Below are positions 8,891-20,634 of a stretch of 64,000 nt of DNA, in pieces; positions within the stretch are counted from its first letter, which is position 1; each line of letters begins with the position of its first letter. The position numbers and the translations under genes were made by a program. The DNA comes from Absidia repens (lineage: Eukaryota; Mucoromycota; Mucoromycetes; Mucorales; Cunninghamellaceae). A model generated the notes under the pieces. The model was given only the letters and a program-made list of their open reading frames with translations. It did no database searches and had not been told where the DNA came from. The stretch lies in the NCBI GenBank assembly GCA_002105175.1, contig MCGE01000004.1:2046001-2110000 (forward strand). The letters run 5' to 3'.

Positions 8891-11800
8891 CTAATAAGAA
8901 TAATTGCCAGATCGCTGTTCACCATTGTTCACACCAAAAGTGGTGATAGCATTGTTGCTGTCTTTGAGTTCAAGATGATGTGGGCTGTAATAGTTGTACG
9001 TATCCATAAAATCAGTTGCATCATCAGTAGTATTAGAGGAGGGGGCGTGGTTTTCCAAACGATGGTCAGTCCCATGATAATAAACGGAAGGACGTGGTGC
9101 AACAAAACTATCAAGGAATTGATCAGATGACGCCATGGTGCCGATATGTTTGTTTGTCGATGTTGCATTGAAAGGTGATCCTGAGCTAGCACCAAGCGTT
9201 GATATCGATGGTAAATTGTTTTTTGGTTGTCGCATTGTCCACCCAGTGCCAAACACATTGTCAGGTCGTTCATCACCGTTGAATCGATTGACCCATCTTG
9301 TCAAAGCCTTTTCGTCATACACTTGAAAGTAAAGTTGGATATTTTTGTCGGTCCATACGCAGAAAATATATCGCCCAGAATTGTTTCGTGACATTGCCTG
9401 GCATGTGACATATTGATAATATTCAGCTTTGTTTCCGATAGTCTACAGTAATGAAACATGTCTATTAGTATCGTGTAATGTACGTTCCTTTTTTTTTTTT
9501 TTTCTTCATCTCCATTTACCGTCATCAATATAAACGTTTGTTTCGACGGGATAACCACAACATGTTTGAGTTGCCAAATGGACATGAAATGAAATCGTGC
9601 CCTTTTTTTGACAGGTAAGATCCCTTCATGCGCTTTCACAGTAAAATCCAGTAAATTTTTCGCCACCAGAGCATTATTAGTGTTTGGATCAGATTGGGTT
9701 TGAAATCCAGGTGCCATAGCTATTTCACCACAGCTTCCGATCTGGTCATCATTTTCATTTGTGTTGTCTTTACGGTGTTGATGTGGGTATATTTGCCAAA
9801 TTGGAAAACATCGTTGCGTTGCCATGTATTTGAAGATAAAGATTAATTTGGTGAGGAACAACACAAAGAAGGTGAAGGTTGCTGAGAAGAGGATGGCGGC
9901 CAATTTCAGGTAAATCGCTACTTGATATAGGTGGACAGGCAAAAAGAAGGCAGGGGCTGCAACAATTGCTGCTAAACCTGTGTTACTAATTTCGAAAGTA
10001 CCAACAAAACAGTAAGGATAGGCATTCGAGGTTCGTCGTAGGTCAATTCCATAATATTTTACTTACTAGCTAACATATCCGATTTGCTGCGACTCCGACC
10101 ATTTGCTATTTACTTTGCGGGTCTAAGATATCAAAGTAAGTAATCAATGTTGTCGGGAAGCGATTATCACCATAATACATTGTTTTCATAAATACCTTCC
10201 AAGCCAGCAGGGATGCAACTGCAACCAATAAGAAGCAAATGACAGCACACACAAGTTCAGCAATATTCAAATGGATCCAATCGACAGATTTGTTTGACGT
10301 AGGGTATGAACACAGCATACAATAAGTATTCACAGTGACCATGTAGCTGGTGGCTTCTACGGGGTATATGACAAACCAGATAATAAGGGGTAACAATGCG
10401 AGCACACCAAAGATGACAACAATTCGTAGCAAATAGACGGACTGTAGTTTAGAAGCTTGTAAGGTGAAGACATTTTGAAAACTTTAAAAAAAAGGATGGA
10501 ATGGAGGAATTCGTCAGTAAACATGATAAATAGAAAAAGACATAAATATGGCGACTCTGCGGACCAAGAACAAGACTTACATTCGGTAGATCCTAAAGAT
10601 TTGGAGAATTTTTAGTGAGTGATTCAAAGTTCCCAGATGTATTTCTTTTTGCTTTATTGACATTTACCTATAGTTTTTTGCAATAATACTAGCAATCACG
10701 AGGATGAATCCAATCACTAATGTCAATTGTCTGGATATGCACTTGGCTACAGTCACATCATTCACATAAAGAATCACAGAGACATACGCAGCAAATATCC
10801 CAGTAAGTTGTAAACAAAGGAAGATCGGACTTGACACTAATACCATTTTGAGATGTCGATAGCAAACAATTAATACCATAGTCAGAACACAGAGGATCAT
10901 TCCAGTGCAGGCAATTGCATAGATTGCGAGGCCAGCCACTTCACTTGATTTTGGATTCAATGCTAATGAATAATGAAAGAACACTTGTTGTTATAAAAAG
11001 CAAACATATTTGACCATTCACACTTACAGGAGCGCTTCGCCATATCAGCTGGTCGTTGATGAGTGCTTCCAAGGAATAAAATAGGTACATCAGGCACAGC
11101 TTTGTAAACTCCATCTAGAACTTCTGCATAAGTGATAGTCGATCCATTTCTCATATATTGGAGACCAAAGTGCCTATAAAAATGAAATAGAAAAAGGTGA
11201 GTCAATATGACTGGGGTCAAAAGTCTTACAACTTACCCCGTCTGTTGATCACCAACATCAGAAAAAACCATTCGCCCAGCAGGTCCAGTATAGTTCATAT
11301 TGTAAAATGATGGTATCATCGATGTGCTGTTGAAGTTATTTGTTGATAGATCCAGTAGACCTTTTTGCCGTCCACCCGGGTATTCGTTCAATGCCTATAT
11401 AAAGTCAAAAGTGAGATTCCTTAACATGTTCCCGTGTTCATCGTTTATGAATATTACATTACCTTATTGAGTCCAAGAGCCAGTACTTCAGCGCATGCAT
11501 AAGCGCTCGGACCATTATAACTCAAACCCAGCGTGTTCCATTGGGATGGGTCGACACTGATGGTATACAACGGCAAATATTAATATAGTTATAATAACAT
11601 GTGTATTGTCCGTACTTTTTTTTTTAACTTACAAATCAGCAGGAATGGGTTGCTGTTGCCATAAACCGTAAAGATCATTGTATGCAGGTATATCCGTCAC
11701 TATGAGTTAAAAAAACCCCATGGAAGGTCAATACTTAGCTTATTGATTCATTATCACATCACTTACAATTCCATAAACCGCTTATAAACATGAGACCATC

Positions 11801-12995
11801 GAATTCTACCAGATCTTGTGTATCAATAGATTCAGATAGCGCTTCTGACAGATCATTGGTCAGCATCCATACCCACCCTTCAGAAAGCATTCCCATTGCC
11901 CTATGTAAAATAAAAATAAATTATATGAGTACATAATATATAGATATGAGAGGAATCGTACTTTGCAGTTCGTAAGATAAGAATTTGATTTGCAGGATTT
12001 GAATCCGCAACAATAACGATACGCGCACCAGAAACAACAAGAGTTTGAAGAGATTCTATAAAAGCATGATTGGGGTACTGTTAGTAAATATGTATTCATT
12101 TTTAATGTTAATAATTACCAGCAATATCATCTTCACCCAAATCATACAAAGGAATTTGGCTCATTGGAGTAATGCCATATTGATGAGACTTCGTGAGCAT
12201 AGAGGTCAATACTATAAAAAAAGAAAAAGGTAAAATAAGGTTTCTCCAATCATGTACATAAAGATAATAAATGATTTACTTTGTTGACCAACACCGTCGT
12301 CAGTATAGACTAGAGCAAACATCGACCAGTCCATTTGTTCGATCCACTCCATAAGTGCGCCGCCATAAGCTACGACGTTACTCATCGTTCGGAAGAAATA
12401 AGGGTAGTTTGCCTTGTTAGATAAATCCAAAGAGGACGCCCCACAAGAACACTGAGGAATTTGAAAGAGTCCAGTTATTCCTGCAGATATTTGAGTTGTG
12501 TTGGACACCATGTCACCTATCACAGCACTAGTGCCGATATTTTTTAAAAAAGTTAGTCTTGTTTTTCAGTGGAGGACATATTTTTATACATTTACTTGAC
12601 ACCATCTTCAATCATTTGGGTAGTTGTCCATGAAGTCCTTCCACCGTGGAACTGAGACGAGTTGTACCGAGTAAAGTTGAGATGAACATCTACATGATTA
12701 AAACAAAAAGGTTAAAAAAAAAAAAAGGAGTCGTCATTTATTTACCTGGCAAATAATTCAAACGCCGAATATGCTGCAGTGCAAGTTTAATCGACAATTC
12801 ACTGGTCACTATCATGTTGTTAAGAGCTGGGTCATGATTGCGTACCTCTGATGCGTTTGGAAATAATATGCCAATAGTGTAGGTTGGTAATGATGTATTC
12901 GATGCTGGTGATAATTCTGCTGCAAATACTGGTTCATTAACAAGGGAATAAACGAATAATAACAAAGAGACCAAATATATATGCTTTCTCTTCAT
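8891..12995 (-). CDS. Class C (GABA-B-like) G-protein-coupled receptor with PH-like C-terminal domain
   Basis: Sixteen exons in transcript order: 12995-12746, 12689-12596, 12527-12280, 12211-12119, 12055-11962, 11900-11767, 11699-11633, 11556-11463, 11394-11237, 11173-11028, 10962-10668, 10592-10581, 10481-10196, 10122-10067, 9985-9520, 9442-8891. They join in frame to 1014 residues. A signal peptide (about 1-26) is followed by a venus-flytrap ligand-binding domain (about 35-400) with family motifs such as PQCSCGASSLDLSNK and YPYFFRT, and the N-glycosylation sites usual for an ectodomain. Seven transmembrane segments span about 465-720, with VLVSSPIFLCLQLTG in TM3 region and LLAWKTRKVNSKW before TM6. 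About residues 789-886 look PH-like, from FTVKAHEGIL through SIWQLKHVVV to KALTRWVNRF. The rest of the tail is Ser/Asn-rich. One internal exon is only 12 nt. The ligand is unknown. Confidence 0.9.
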
Positions 12996-14239
12996 TATTT
13001 ATCGATTGCGATAAGAGTAAGAAGAAAAAAAAGAAGGACCAAAGTTCATTTTTCGTATTTTAAATGAATTGTGGCATATTTGAAGTCCAGCTGTATGACC
13101 ATACAGTACTGTACAGTATTGTAGAGCAATGTGTCTTTTTCCCTCATAAACTCACATCGTCTTTTCATTTTAAAAAGCAAAAAAAAACCCCAAAGAAAAA
13201 AAAAGTAGGCATGCATACAGCCAAACATGAGTAGAGAAGGTATAGGATGGCATTGGCGTCAAAAATAGGCAATAAAATCTATTCATGCTTTTCTCTGGAC
13301 TTTGCAGACTCAATATAATCAAAATTTCATGTTGTGTTTCCCTTTTTCACTATTTAATAGGTCCAAGGTTACACGTTGATGGCAATAAGATCCACATATA
13401 CGAATCAAAAACCGTTTCCCAGATTTATCTCCGATGTTATAAAAGCTCACAAAAAAAAGGCATGCATCTGTAATTGTATTTTCTCCACCTGTTTAACTTT
13501 GGAAAATTTATTGTCACGCACAATATGACGGTACTGTAATGATTTCAGGTACGAAAAATATTTGAAATTCCGAATAATTTTAGCGTCAAAAACATTACTT
13601 ACGATAGTACGGGTAGAAAAGTCGGTTTGCAAGCCGGTGATCCGGATAAAATAAAAACTTTTTTCGACTATATGGGGTTGATATATACATAGTATGTATA
13701 AATGGTCCCAAACCAGACGAGAATTATATCATCAGCACTATAGTATGATATTGAATCAATACCACGTGCGATTCTAGTCATGATATGATAATGATGAAAT
13801 ATGTATCATATATGAAAACTTTTGGTGGCAAATAGCTAATATAAAAATCCACCAAACTGAAATGAGGAAGTATATGCTGTGATTACACACTGTCCATTAA
13901 TGTATAACAATGGGTTTGTGGTAGTGATCAATCATCACAGCAATTAATGGGTTACCATTTTTGGCTATACACTACAGTCTATACACTTACAGTGTGAATG
14001 CCCAGGAAAAATATTCCCCTCCTTTTTTATTTTCAGCTTCTCTTTTTTTTTTTTTTTTTTTTTTTCCCTCTCTTTTTCCCTGCCAGAATTGCTCTTTATT
14101 TATACAATTACATTTTTATCTTTATCTTTTTTCTTTGATACATTGATCAAACTTTTTCCATTCTTCTTTGAAACTTTTGATCTGTTCCATAATCTAATTA
14201 TTTATTTATTTATTTATTTATTTCATACTTATCGACACT
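12996..14239. promoter_or_regulatory. Divergent intergenic region between GPCR and FHA-RING gene
   Basis: Both genes read outward, so this 1.2 kb should hold both promoters. Visible: a perfect 12-bp palindrome TACAGTACTGTA around 13104, T-rich tracts near 14040-14065, and an (ATTT)n stretch at about 14199-14222 just before the FHA-RING start codon. No open frame here has coding character. Confidence 0.5.
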
Positions 14240-15727
14240 ATGCTTACAGCAGCCACATTGACGGCTCCCACCAGCAGTTCATCAAGACCATTCTCAGCGC
14301 CATCTGAAACAACAAATATTCCTGATAACAGTAACCTTCAAGAAAACGGAAAGCTTACCTCTCATCTACGAATCGTACCTCATTTGGATACAAGCCGCTC
14401 TTTAGTCTTTACAGTGATCGAACGGGATGTGACTGACGGGACTTTACTCAAAATTGGGCGGTTTACTGACAAATATGCGTCCCCAACAAGAATCACTTTT
14501 AAAAGCAAGGTTGTCAGCCGAGGACATGCTGAACTATGGACGAAAAACGGCAAGGTAAGCTTCTTTATTTACTTTTTGTATGCCAAAAAAAAAAAAAAAA
14601 AAAAAAAATAGGGAGTAAATCATTATGGAATTTTACAAATGACAAGGGGAGTGACAAGGCAAATCAAGGGGACCGGTTGAGTTGTGTGAATAGAATATTG
14701 GATTGGCATCGTCATTGATCCTATTTTTATTTTATAGTTTTATATTCGTGATACCAAGTCCTCTTCAGGCACCTTTCTCAATCATGTCCGTCTTTCCCCT
14801 CCAAATCAAGAATCAAGGCCTTTCCTGTTGAACGATGGTGATGTGATACAATTAGGTGTGGATTATCAAGGTGGAACTGAAGGTAAGGTAGCAAAATAAA
14901 AAAAAGAGCTGGTCTTTTGTGCTGATATTTTCTATTTATATGTCCATAGAAATATACCGAAGTGTCAAGATGCGTTTGGAAATCAATCGTCCTGTACAGA
15001 AAACAACCACTTAGGTATTTTTTTTTTTTTTTTTTGTCTATATAAAACTGACTGACCAACTTACTTTTTGTTTTGTTTAGCCTGAATACATTCCAATCGT
15101 TACGAAACTTGACTACACCACCGAACAATGTGAGTATTTTAGACTCTGCTATGGGCTGTCGTGACAGCAATTTTAGTGGTATCAAGGAAGAAGACGAAGA
15201 TATACATGTCGAAGAATGTTGCATCTGCTTATATGCGTTGGCTCCCCTTCAAAGCTTATTTGTTGCTCCATGTTCCCATACCTTCCATTACAAATGTGCA
15301 AGACCTTTATTGATGAACCATCCTGGTTTCCTCTGCCCATTATGTCGAAGCTATGCTGACCTTGATGCAAGTGTAGCTATAGAAGCAAGTGAAGTAAGTG
15401 GATAATGTGCTTGAATGATATTTGCTATATTAACACTTTTTGATTTGTTAGGTGATGGAAATGTACAAAAAGGAAAAACAACAAGCTGCTGCCGCTGCTG
15501 CCTCTAGTTCTATCGCAACTGCTGCCACTACACTTATCGGCACCAAAACTGGTGACTCTGTGTCGCAAGGTACGTAGAAATAGTTTTTCTCGTGATTCTG
15601 CAGGAAATAGCTAATTTGCGTAATATGATACTTTTCACTTTTAGATACATCCTGCGCGACTCACAATATACCTACCTATTCTCCTATGCAATCAAATCCA
15701 TCATCTTCATCTAGTTCTGACTCTTAA
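14240..15727 (+). CDS. Dma1/Dma2-like FHA-RING E3 ubiquitin ligase (apparent 1-nt frameshift)
   Basis: Exons: 14240-14554, 14738-14882, 14950-15014, 15081-15393, 15452-15569, 15645-15727. The FHA domain (about residues 45-150) has the phosphothreonine-binding set GR (73-74), SRGH (93-96) and later GTFLN. It is followed by EIYRSVKMRLEINR as in fungal Dma proteins. The C3H2C3 RING (from CCICLYALAP through CSHTFHYKC to CPLC) lies in exon 4. The tail is Ala/Ser-rich. Dma proteins restrain mitotic exit and septation through spindle-position checkpoints. Oddity: as written, exon 3 runs into TAG at 15012-15014, exactly at the splice donor, and exon 4 is out of frame. One A fewer in the run at 15000-15003 would restore the conserved frame through the junction. 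This is either an assembly indel or a real disruption. Confidence 0.85.
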
Positions 15728-16444
15728 CTTCGGTACTCCTTCTCACCAACTCAATACACATGCGCTGCCGTAATCCCATTCTTCATTATTTTCACAATTT
15801 TATCATCAATTACCATTTATCCCCTACTCTTTCATTGTATCAACTCCATTTTTAATCCGATTTCTCTATCACATTTTGATTTGATGTTACATCTACGATA
15901 TCCCTATTTTTTTTTCTTGAATTCTATTTCATCTTCCTAGTATTTTATTTAGTACCATTATAGTAGCCATTCCTGCCTTTTTATATATATTTTTATTTGC
16001 CCTCTTTTATAGTCTTTATATTCACAAGATTCTTTTGCAATAATAATAATAATAAAAACAAAGAAATTGTACTGCACTATTATCATCACTGTCTTTATCA
16101 TTGTCTCTTCCTTTCGTCTTTTCTCGCTTTGCAGCACCAACTGTGTGACCACTTTTAGAACACTTGATTGATTCATGTATTTTCATATGAGACGACCGAT
16201 ATCCACCACCGTTGCCATTCTTGCTTTTGTTATCACATATACCAGCGCAATGGCCGCATTAATTTTATCCCCTCTTCATTTTCCATCATCATATATCGCC
16301 ATGAACCACATATAAATTCAAAAATAGAAAAAGACATTTTTTTTTATTCAATACAATACGTTAAATAACAACAGTCAACAATTGATATCAAGCTACTCTA
16401 TTAATGAACTATTCTAAACTAAGGTAACCTAACCATTTGTTCAT
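15728..16444. other. 3'-3' intergenic region between FHA-RING and oxygenase genes
   Basis: Both genes converge here. The DNA is T/A-rich with short A/T runs, and the open frames are low-complexity. It should contain both 3' UTRs. No further gene is supported. Confidence 0.5.
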
Positions 16445-17858
16445 TTAAGCTTTTTCATATGAGTAAGTAGCCTGTAAACGTCGTAGCAGATGACCACCAG
16501 CAGTCAAGACGTTACCATCGTCATCCTTTTGAATATCACAAGAAGGTACCAAGGCGGAAGGGATAGGTACAAGTGGAGTGGCATCTTCAGGATGGACAAA
16601 AAATGGCATAGAGTAGCGATCGACATGGTTGTGTTCGGGCAAGAAGGTGACACGATGCAATGTTGATTTGAAGAGCCCACCAGACCATTCCTGCATTTGA
16701 TCGCCCACATTGACGAGAATACTACCATCAATCAACGGCGCTGAAATCCATTCTTCCCGATTGGCTTGGACCTCCAGTCCGGGCACATCCTTTTGGAATA
16801 GCAGAGTAATTGAGCCATAGTCTGAGTGAGCACCTGCACGTACTGTGTCCTGATACCCAGCTTCACCACCATGAGGGTATTTCAAAAAGCGAAGAATTTC
16901 ACCACTAGGTTCGTCATAGTGGTGGCGATTAGTAAACCATTCAATGCCACCTTCGGATTCAGGGATAGCCAATGCCCGCGCAAACGCCTCCAACACAGTC
17001 ATTGCCGTAGCGTGACAAGCCTATATCATCATCCATACGCCACGCACGCATACACACACACACAAAAAAATAAAAAAATAAAAAAAACAACAACAAGCAA
17101 TGTAATAATCAGTACAAGGCAAAAACCCTTCTTCTTCGCGTGGTTGACTTACCCTCGAGAAGGATTGAATAAATTCTTCATTGTCAGCAAATAATTTAGG
17201 AAGAGGAGCAAATGGCTTGCCATTGACAAAATTGCGGAAATTGAAGCCCCTAATAAATATAAATAAATCAAGTCAGTGATGTTGATAAAGCAGTAAACGT
17301 AGTGTACAGTAACATCTATCTATCACTTACTCTTTATGATCACCTTGACGTTGATGTTCGGGGTCCAAACTTTAAATAAAAAAAAACGTTCGATTGGTGA
17401 GTGAAAAGAAGAAGAAAAAAGAGGGACCCCCCACTGCTGTTTTGTAAACGCTGTCAGCTTCACCCAACACCCATTCACGCACGTATTTATTTGCCTTACG
17501 TTTCACTGTAAAGTTCAGAGTAACCATGGTTGTGTTCTTGAATCAAGTGTTTCCGTTTTTCTTCAGAAGGCAAATCAAAGTATTCCTTGCTCTATATATA
17601 TACATGTATGTAAGAGTAAAGTGTTGTGTTAGTACTCGCCACAGTCCAATTATTGGCACCATAGCACTCCCCCCAGAAAAAATGGTTATTGTTATCTCTT
17701 ACCAGAGCAAAGGCACGGTCAATTTGCTCTTGAGGCAAATTATGATTGATCATATAGAAGAATCCAATGGTACTGCATGCTTCCAATACACGATCAGCCA
17801 CAACGCTTTTGTCTTGGCTAAAGTCAATGACAGGAATAGTACGTGTGGTAGGTGCCAT
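16445..17858 (-). CDS. 2-oxoglutarate/Fe(II)-dependent dioxygenase (isopenicillin N synthase-like family)
   Basis: Exons in transcript order: 17858-17703, 17591-17500, 17369-17331, 17249-17153, 17020-16445, joining to 319 residues. The N-terminal DIOX_N part starts TIPVIDFSQDKS and includes GFFYMINH and a YFDLPSEEK helix. The 2OG-FeII_Oxy core carries the iron triad: H193 and D195 (AGAHSDYGS) and H250 (STLHRVTF). The 2-oxoglutarate RxS pair is R263/S265 (DRYSMPFF). The start chosen is MAPTTRT; an upstream in-frame ATG adds an implausible Phe/Ser-rich segment. Family members oxidise diverse small molecules, and nothing nearby identifies the substrate. It converges on the FHA-RING gene. Confidence 0.93.
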
Positions 17859-18589
17859 GATTGATCTTTTCCAAAAAGAAGAGAGAGAGAAAGAGTGCAA
17901 ATGGCCAAAAGAAAAAGAAAAAAAGAAGCTTTTAAATTTGACCCGAAAATGGGGTGAGTGATTCATTCATTCAAACACCGCCGTAGCTCCGGGCGTCGGA
18001 ATGCTGTTATCATGGCCAAATACTTTTAGAAAATTTTTAGAATAATATCTAGAGTTCGTATTGATGCTATACTTGTATCAAAAATAATAAACGCCCACAG
18101 GAACTTCTTTGAAGCTTTGAATAATCTGAGATTTACTAGGTGTCATGGCCTTTTTTTCTTTGTGTTGAGGTTTGGCGTAGGACCCCACTGGTTACCGTTT
18201 GATAATTTTTTTACCATACGTAAAGAAAAAACAAAACAAAACAAAACTATTTCGCTAATAAAAATAAGTGATTAATTGAGTAGGAATACGCCTACAATTC
18301 ATATCAAATAACTTGGAAATTCCAGCCAATTGGTGGGGCTTTAAGGTGAAAAGTACTACTACTTAGTTAGAAAGCGAGTGTTTGATAGTAGTGCACTTAC
18401 AATATAGCCACAATAACGACTTTGAATATTATATAATGGATTAGAGGACGTTTAATAACAATGTATATTTTATTTAAAGTATAATGATCAAAGAACGTGG
18501 TATGTGGGTGGGGGGAGGAGGAAGAGCAGAGGAGGAAGGCCGACTGGTTGAAGCAATATGGTAGATCGTAAACTAAGCGCAATGTTCAT
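17859..18589. other. Intergenic with decayed module A repeat
   Basis: Around 18085-18190 (AATAATAAACGCCCACAGGA, GATTTACTAGGTGTCATGG, TTGAGGTTTGGCG) is a diverged module A fragment. The short block TTAGAAAGCGAGTGTTTG near 18367 recurs near 51530, also between module A and module B, supporting shared ancestry of the two loci. Confidence 0.55.
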
Positions 18590-19175
18590 TATAACAAGGT
18601 GTCTAACGGAGGTAACATGAGGGAGACTAGGGACAGGTCTGAAGAATGAGCAACACTAATCTGTAGGGACGATCGTAAAAAGGATGAAATATATTGTAAT
18701 GTACAGTACAGTACTGTACGGTACCAGGCATGATATAAACTAAAGATATACCTTTTATTGAAGCACAACAACGACGTACACACTCAAAAAAGCTGACGGT
18801 AGTAAAAAAAAAAAAAAAAAAAAAAAGGATCTGGAGAATAATGGGATATTCTTCATTGAAGTATATAAAAAGATATATATTTTATTTCGAAGTGGATGCA
18901 AACTATGGACAAGCTAACACTAAACTAAGCTAATGAAAGCTCCAAAAATCCAACTGATGGTGGTCCTAAATTCTGAATCCAAAATGAAAGGGTTTCCCCA
19001 TGCTTCTTGTAATCCCTGAGCTGAAACTATTCTAAACTAGTCCTAACACTAATTTAAGTCCAACATAACCTCAATGGAGTTAAATGGTGAAGATTAAAGG
19101 AAGGAAAAAGAAAAGAAAGGGGCGAATAAAATTTAATATGGCAATAAATAAAAATCCCACGTGGGCGGAATTTGA
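18590..19175 (-). repeat. Dispersed repeat, module B, inverted copy
   Basis: Read on the minus strand: polypyrimidine tract, CATTGAGGTTATGTTGGACT, GGACTAGTTTAGAATAG, CAGGGATTACAAGAAGCATG, GGGAAACCCTTTCATTTTGG, then TTAGCTTAGTTTAGTGTTAG. The far 3' blocks (CTTCAATAAAAGGTATATC and CTAGTCTCCCTCATG) match the copy at 51.6-52.3 kb and, more distantly, 29.5-29.8 kb. A 14-bp palindrome GTACAGTACTGTAC lies near 18706. Confidence 0.85.
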
Positions 19176-19742
19176 ATTGTTTTTTTTTCGTTTCAGTGAA
19201 CATTGGGGGGGGGGGGGTGCGACTTTTTATGTCTATTACAAAAAAGGAATCCTTTCTTTTTATTTTACAGCTATAAGTATCATACGACATGACTACTATG
19301 ATAGCTTTATTATAATGATGGCAACCGCACAATTCAATAATATCGGCAGCATCGTGGATCTACCTTCCATTTTAAACAGCCACCATTGTCAAACATTAAT
19401 AATTAATTTGGACTCACCATGAGCAATTTGGTCTAGCTGTTTTACTTATTTTGCCGTAGAATAGTTTTTTTTTTTTTCCCACTCACCGTGAATAGCTTTC
19501 CTTCTTTTGATTGAACTTGCTCATCTTACATTAAGCTCTTCTACAACAAGATGCCTCCCCCCACGTGGCCCTAATATCCTCATCTTTTCGATAGGTAGTA
19601 TGGTGCTATTAGATTACATAATTTAAATTGCCGTAGTTTATATCCGCATCTGAATAAAATATGTCATGTCTTTTACTTCTAGATCGTCTCTATATTGATG
19701 GAGAATAATCTGCACCATTTTTTTTTTGTGACTAATGTACGT

Positions 19743-19999
19743 TCACTGGTGCCAAAGGTAGACGCAATATGGGAGAGGGCTTTTTGCAGAGGAACTGATC
19801 ATGGAAAATGTCAATTGTTTGAAATCTGAAATGGGAGTTGAGAATAAACTGTAGGTACAAAAATAATACAACCCCCACCTTTGCTCCACCATGTAATCCA
19901 CCAAAGTATGAAATACAGAAGGGACAGCAATAGAATCTTCTGTAGTGATCTTTTTATTTTCACGCAAATACATGCCTGTTTTTTAAAATCCACCCACAC
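19743..19999 (-). pseudogene. Possible isolated coding relic
   Basis: The minus strand encodes a locally protein-like stretch (MYLRENKKITTEDSIAVPSV, then FHTLVDYMVEQR). A plausible donor (GTGGGG) follows, then an acceptor before a short open stretch. No start, upstream exons or conserved domain could be attached, and repeats lie on both sides. It may be a fragment of a larger gene moved with repeats, or chance. I do not recognise the family. Confidence 0.2.
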
Positions 20000-20064
20000 G
20001 CACTACTTCTTTTTTTTTTTTTTTTTTTTACGCATGTGAGTACGCAGTCGACAGAACAATTGAA

Positions 20065-20335
20065 GTTTATTTTATTCACCTATAGAAATAAACTATGACG
20101 AACTAATACTAAACTAAACTAAATTAATGACGATTCCAAGTCATGAATCAAATAACAGGAATTTCACTATGTCCTTTGTCTACCCTTGATCTAAAACGCC
20201 GACAATATTATAACGAGCCAACGACACCCATAGTGAAGCAGAAAAAGAGAAAAAAAACAAGTACAGAAAAAGAGAAAAAGAAAAGAGGGAAAATCATGCA
20301 AACGGAGTGTGAATCGCTAAACCATAATCGCTGAC
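20065..20335 (-). repeat. Dispersed repeat, module B, short inverted copy
   Basis: On the minus strand: TTCACACTCCGTTTGCATGA, a polypyrimidine tract, GACATAGTGAAATTCCTG, then TTAGTTTAGTTTAGTATTAG, TTCGTCATAGTTTATTTCTA and GAATAAAATAAAC. It matches the AT-richer subgroup also seen at 7.3 and 37.1 kb. The conserved CATGGGGAAACCC core is degraded. Confidence 0.6.
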
Positions 20336-20634
20336 GGACTTGCTCTAGCACAAAAAAAGAGACGCTTCTACATACAATTCCAACTTCTCTATAATTTTTT
20401 TTTCTAGTAAAATAAGGAGACTTTCGGCATGCAATCATTTATCGATAAGGTATCATTGATTGATTGATTCTATCTAGGAAGAAGCTTTATTGGACCGTGA
20501 AAATATAAAATAAAAACAATAATGTAACATATAAAATAATAACTGTATAGCAAAGGGAGGGGGGTGGAAGATATAGAGAGTGGGGATAGGAGATATGGAA
20601 AATAAGAGGCAATGGGAGATAATTCTAAAGTAAT

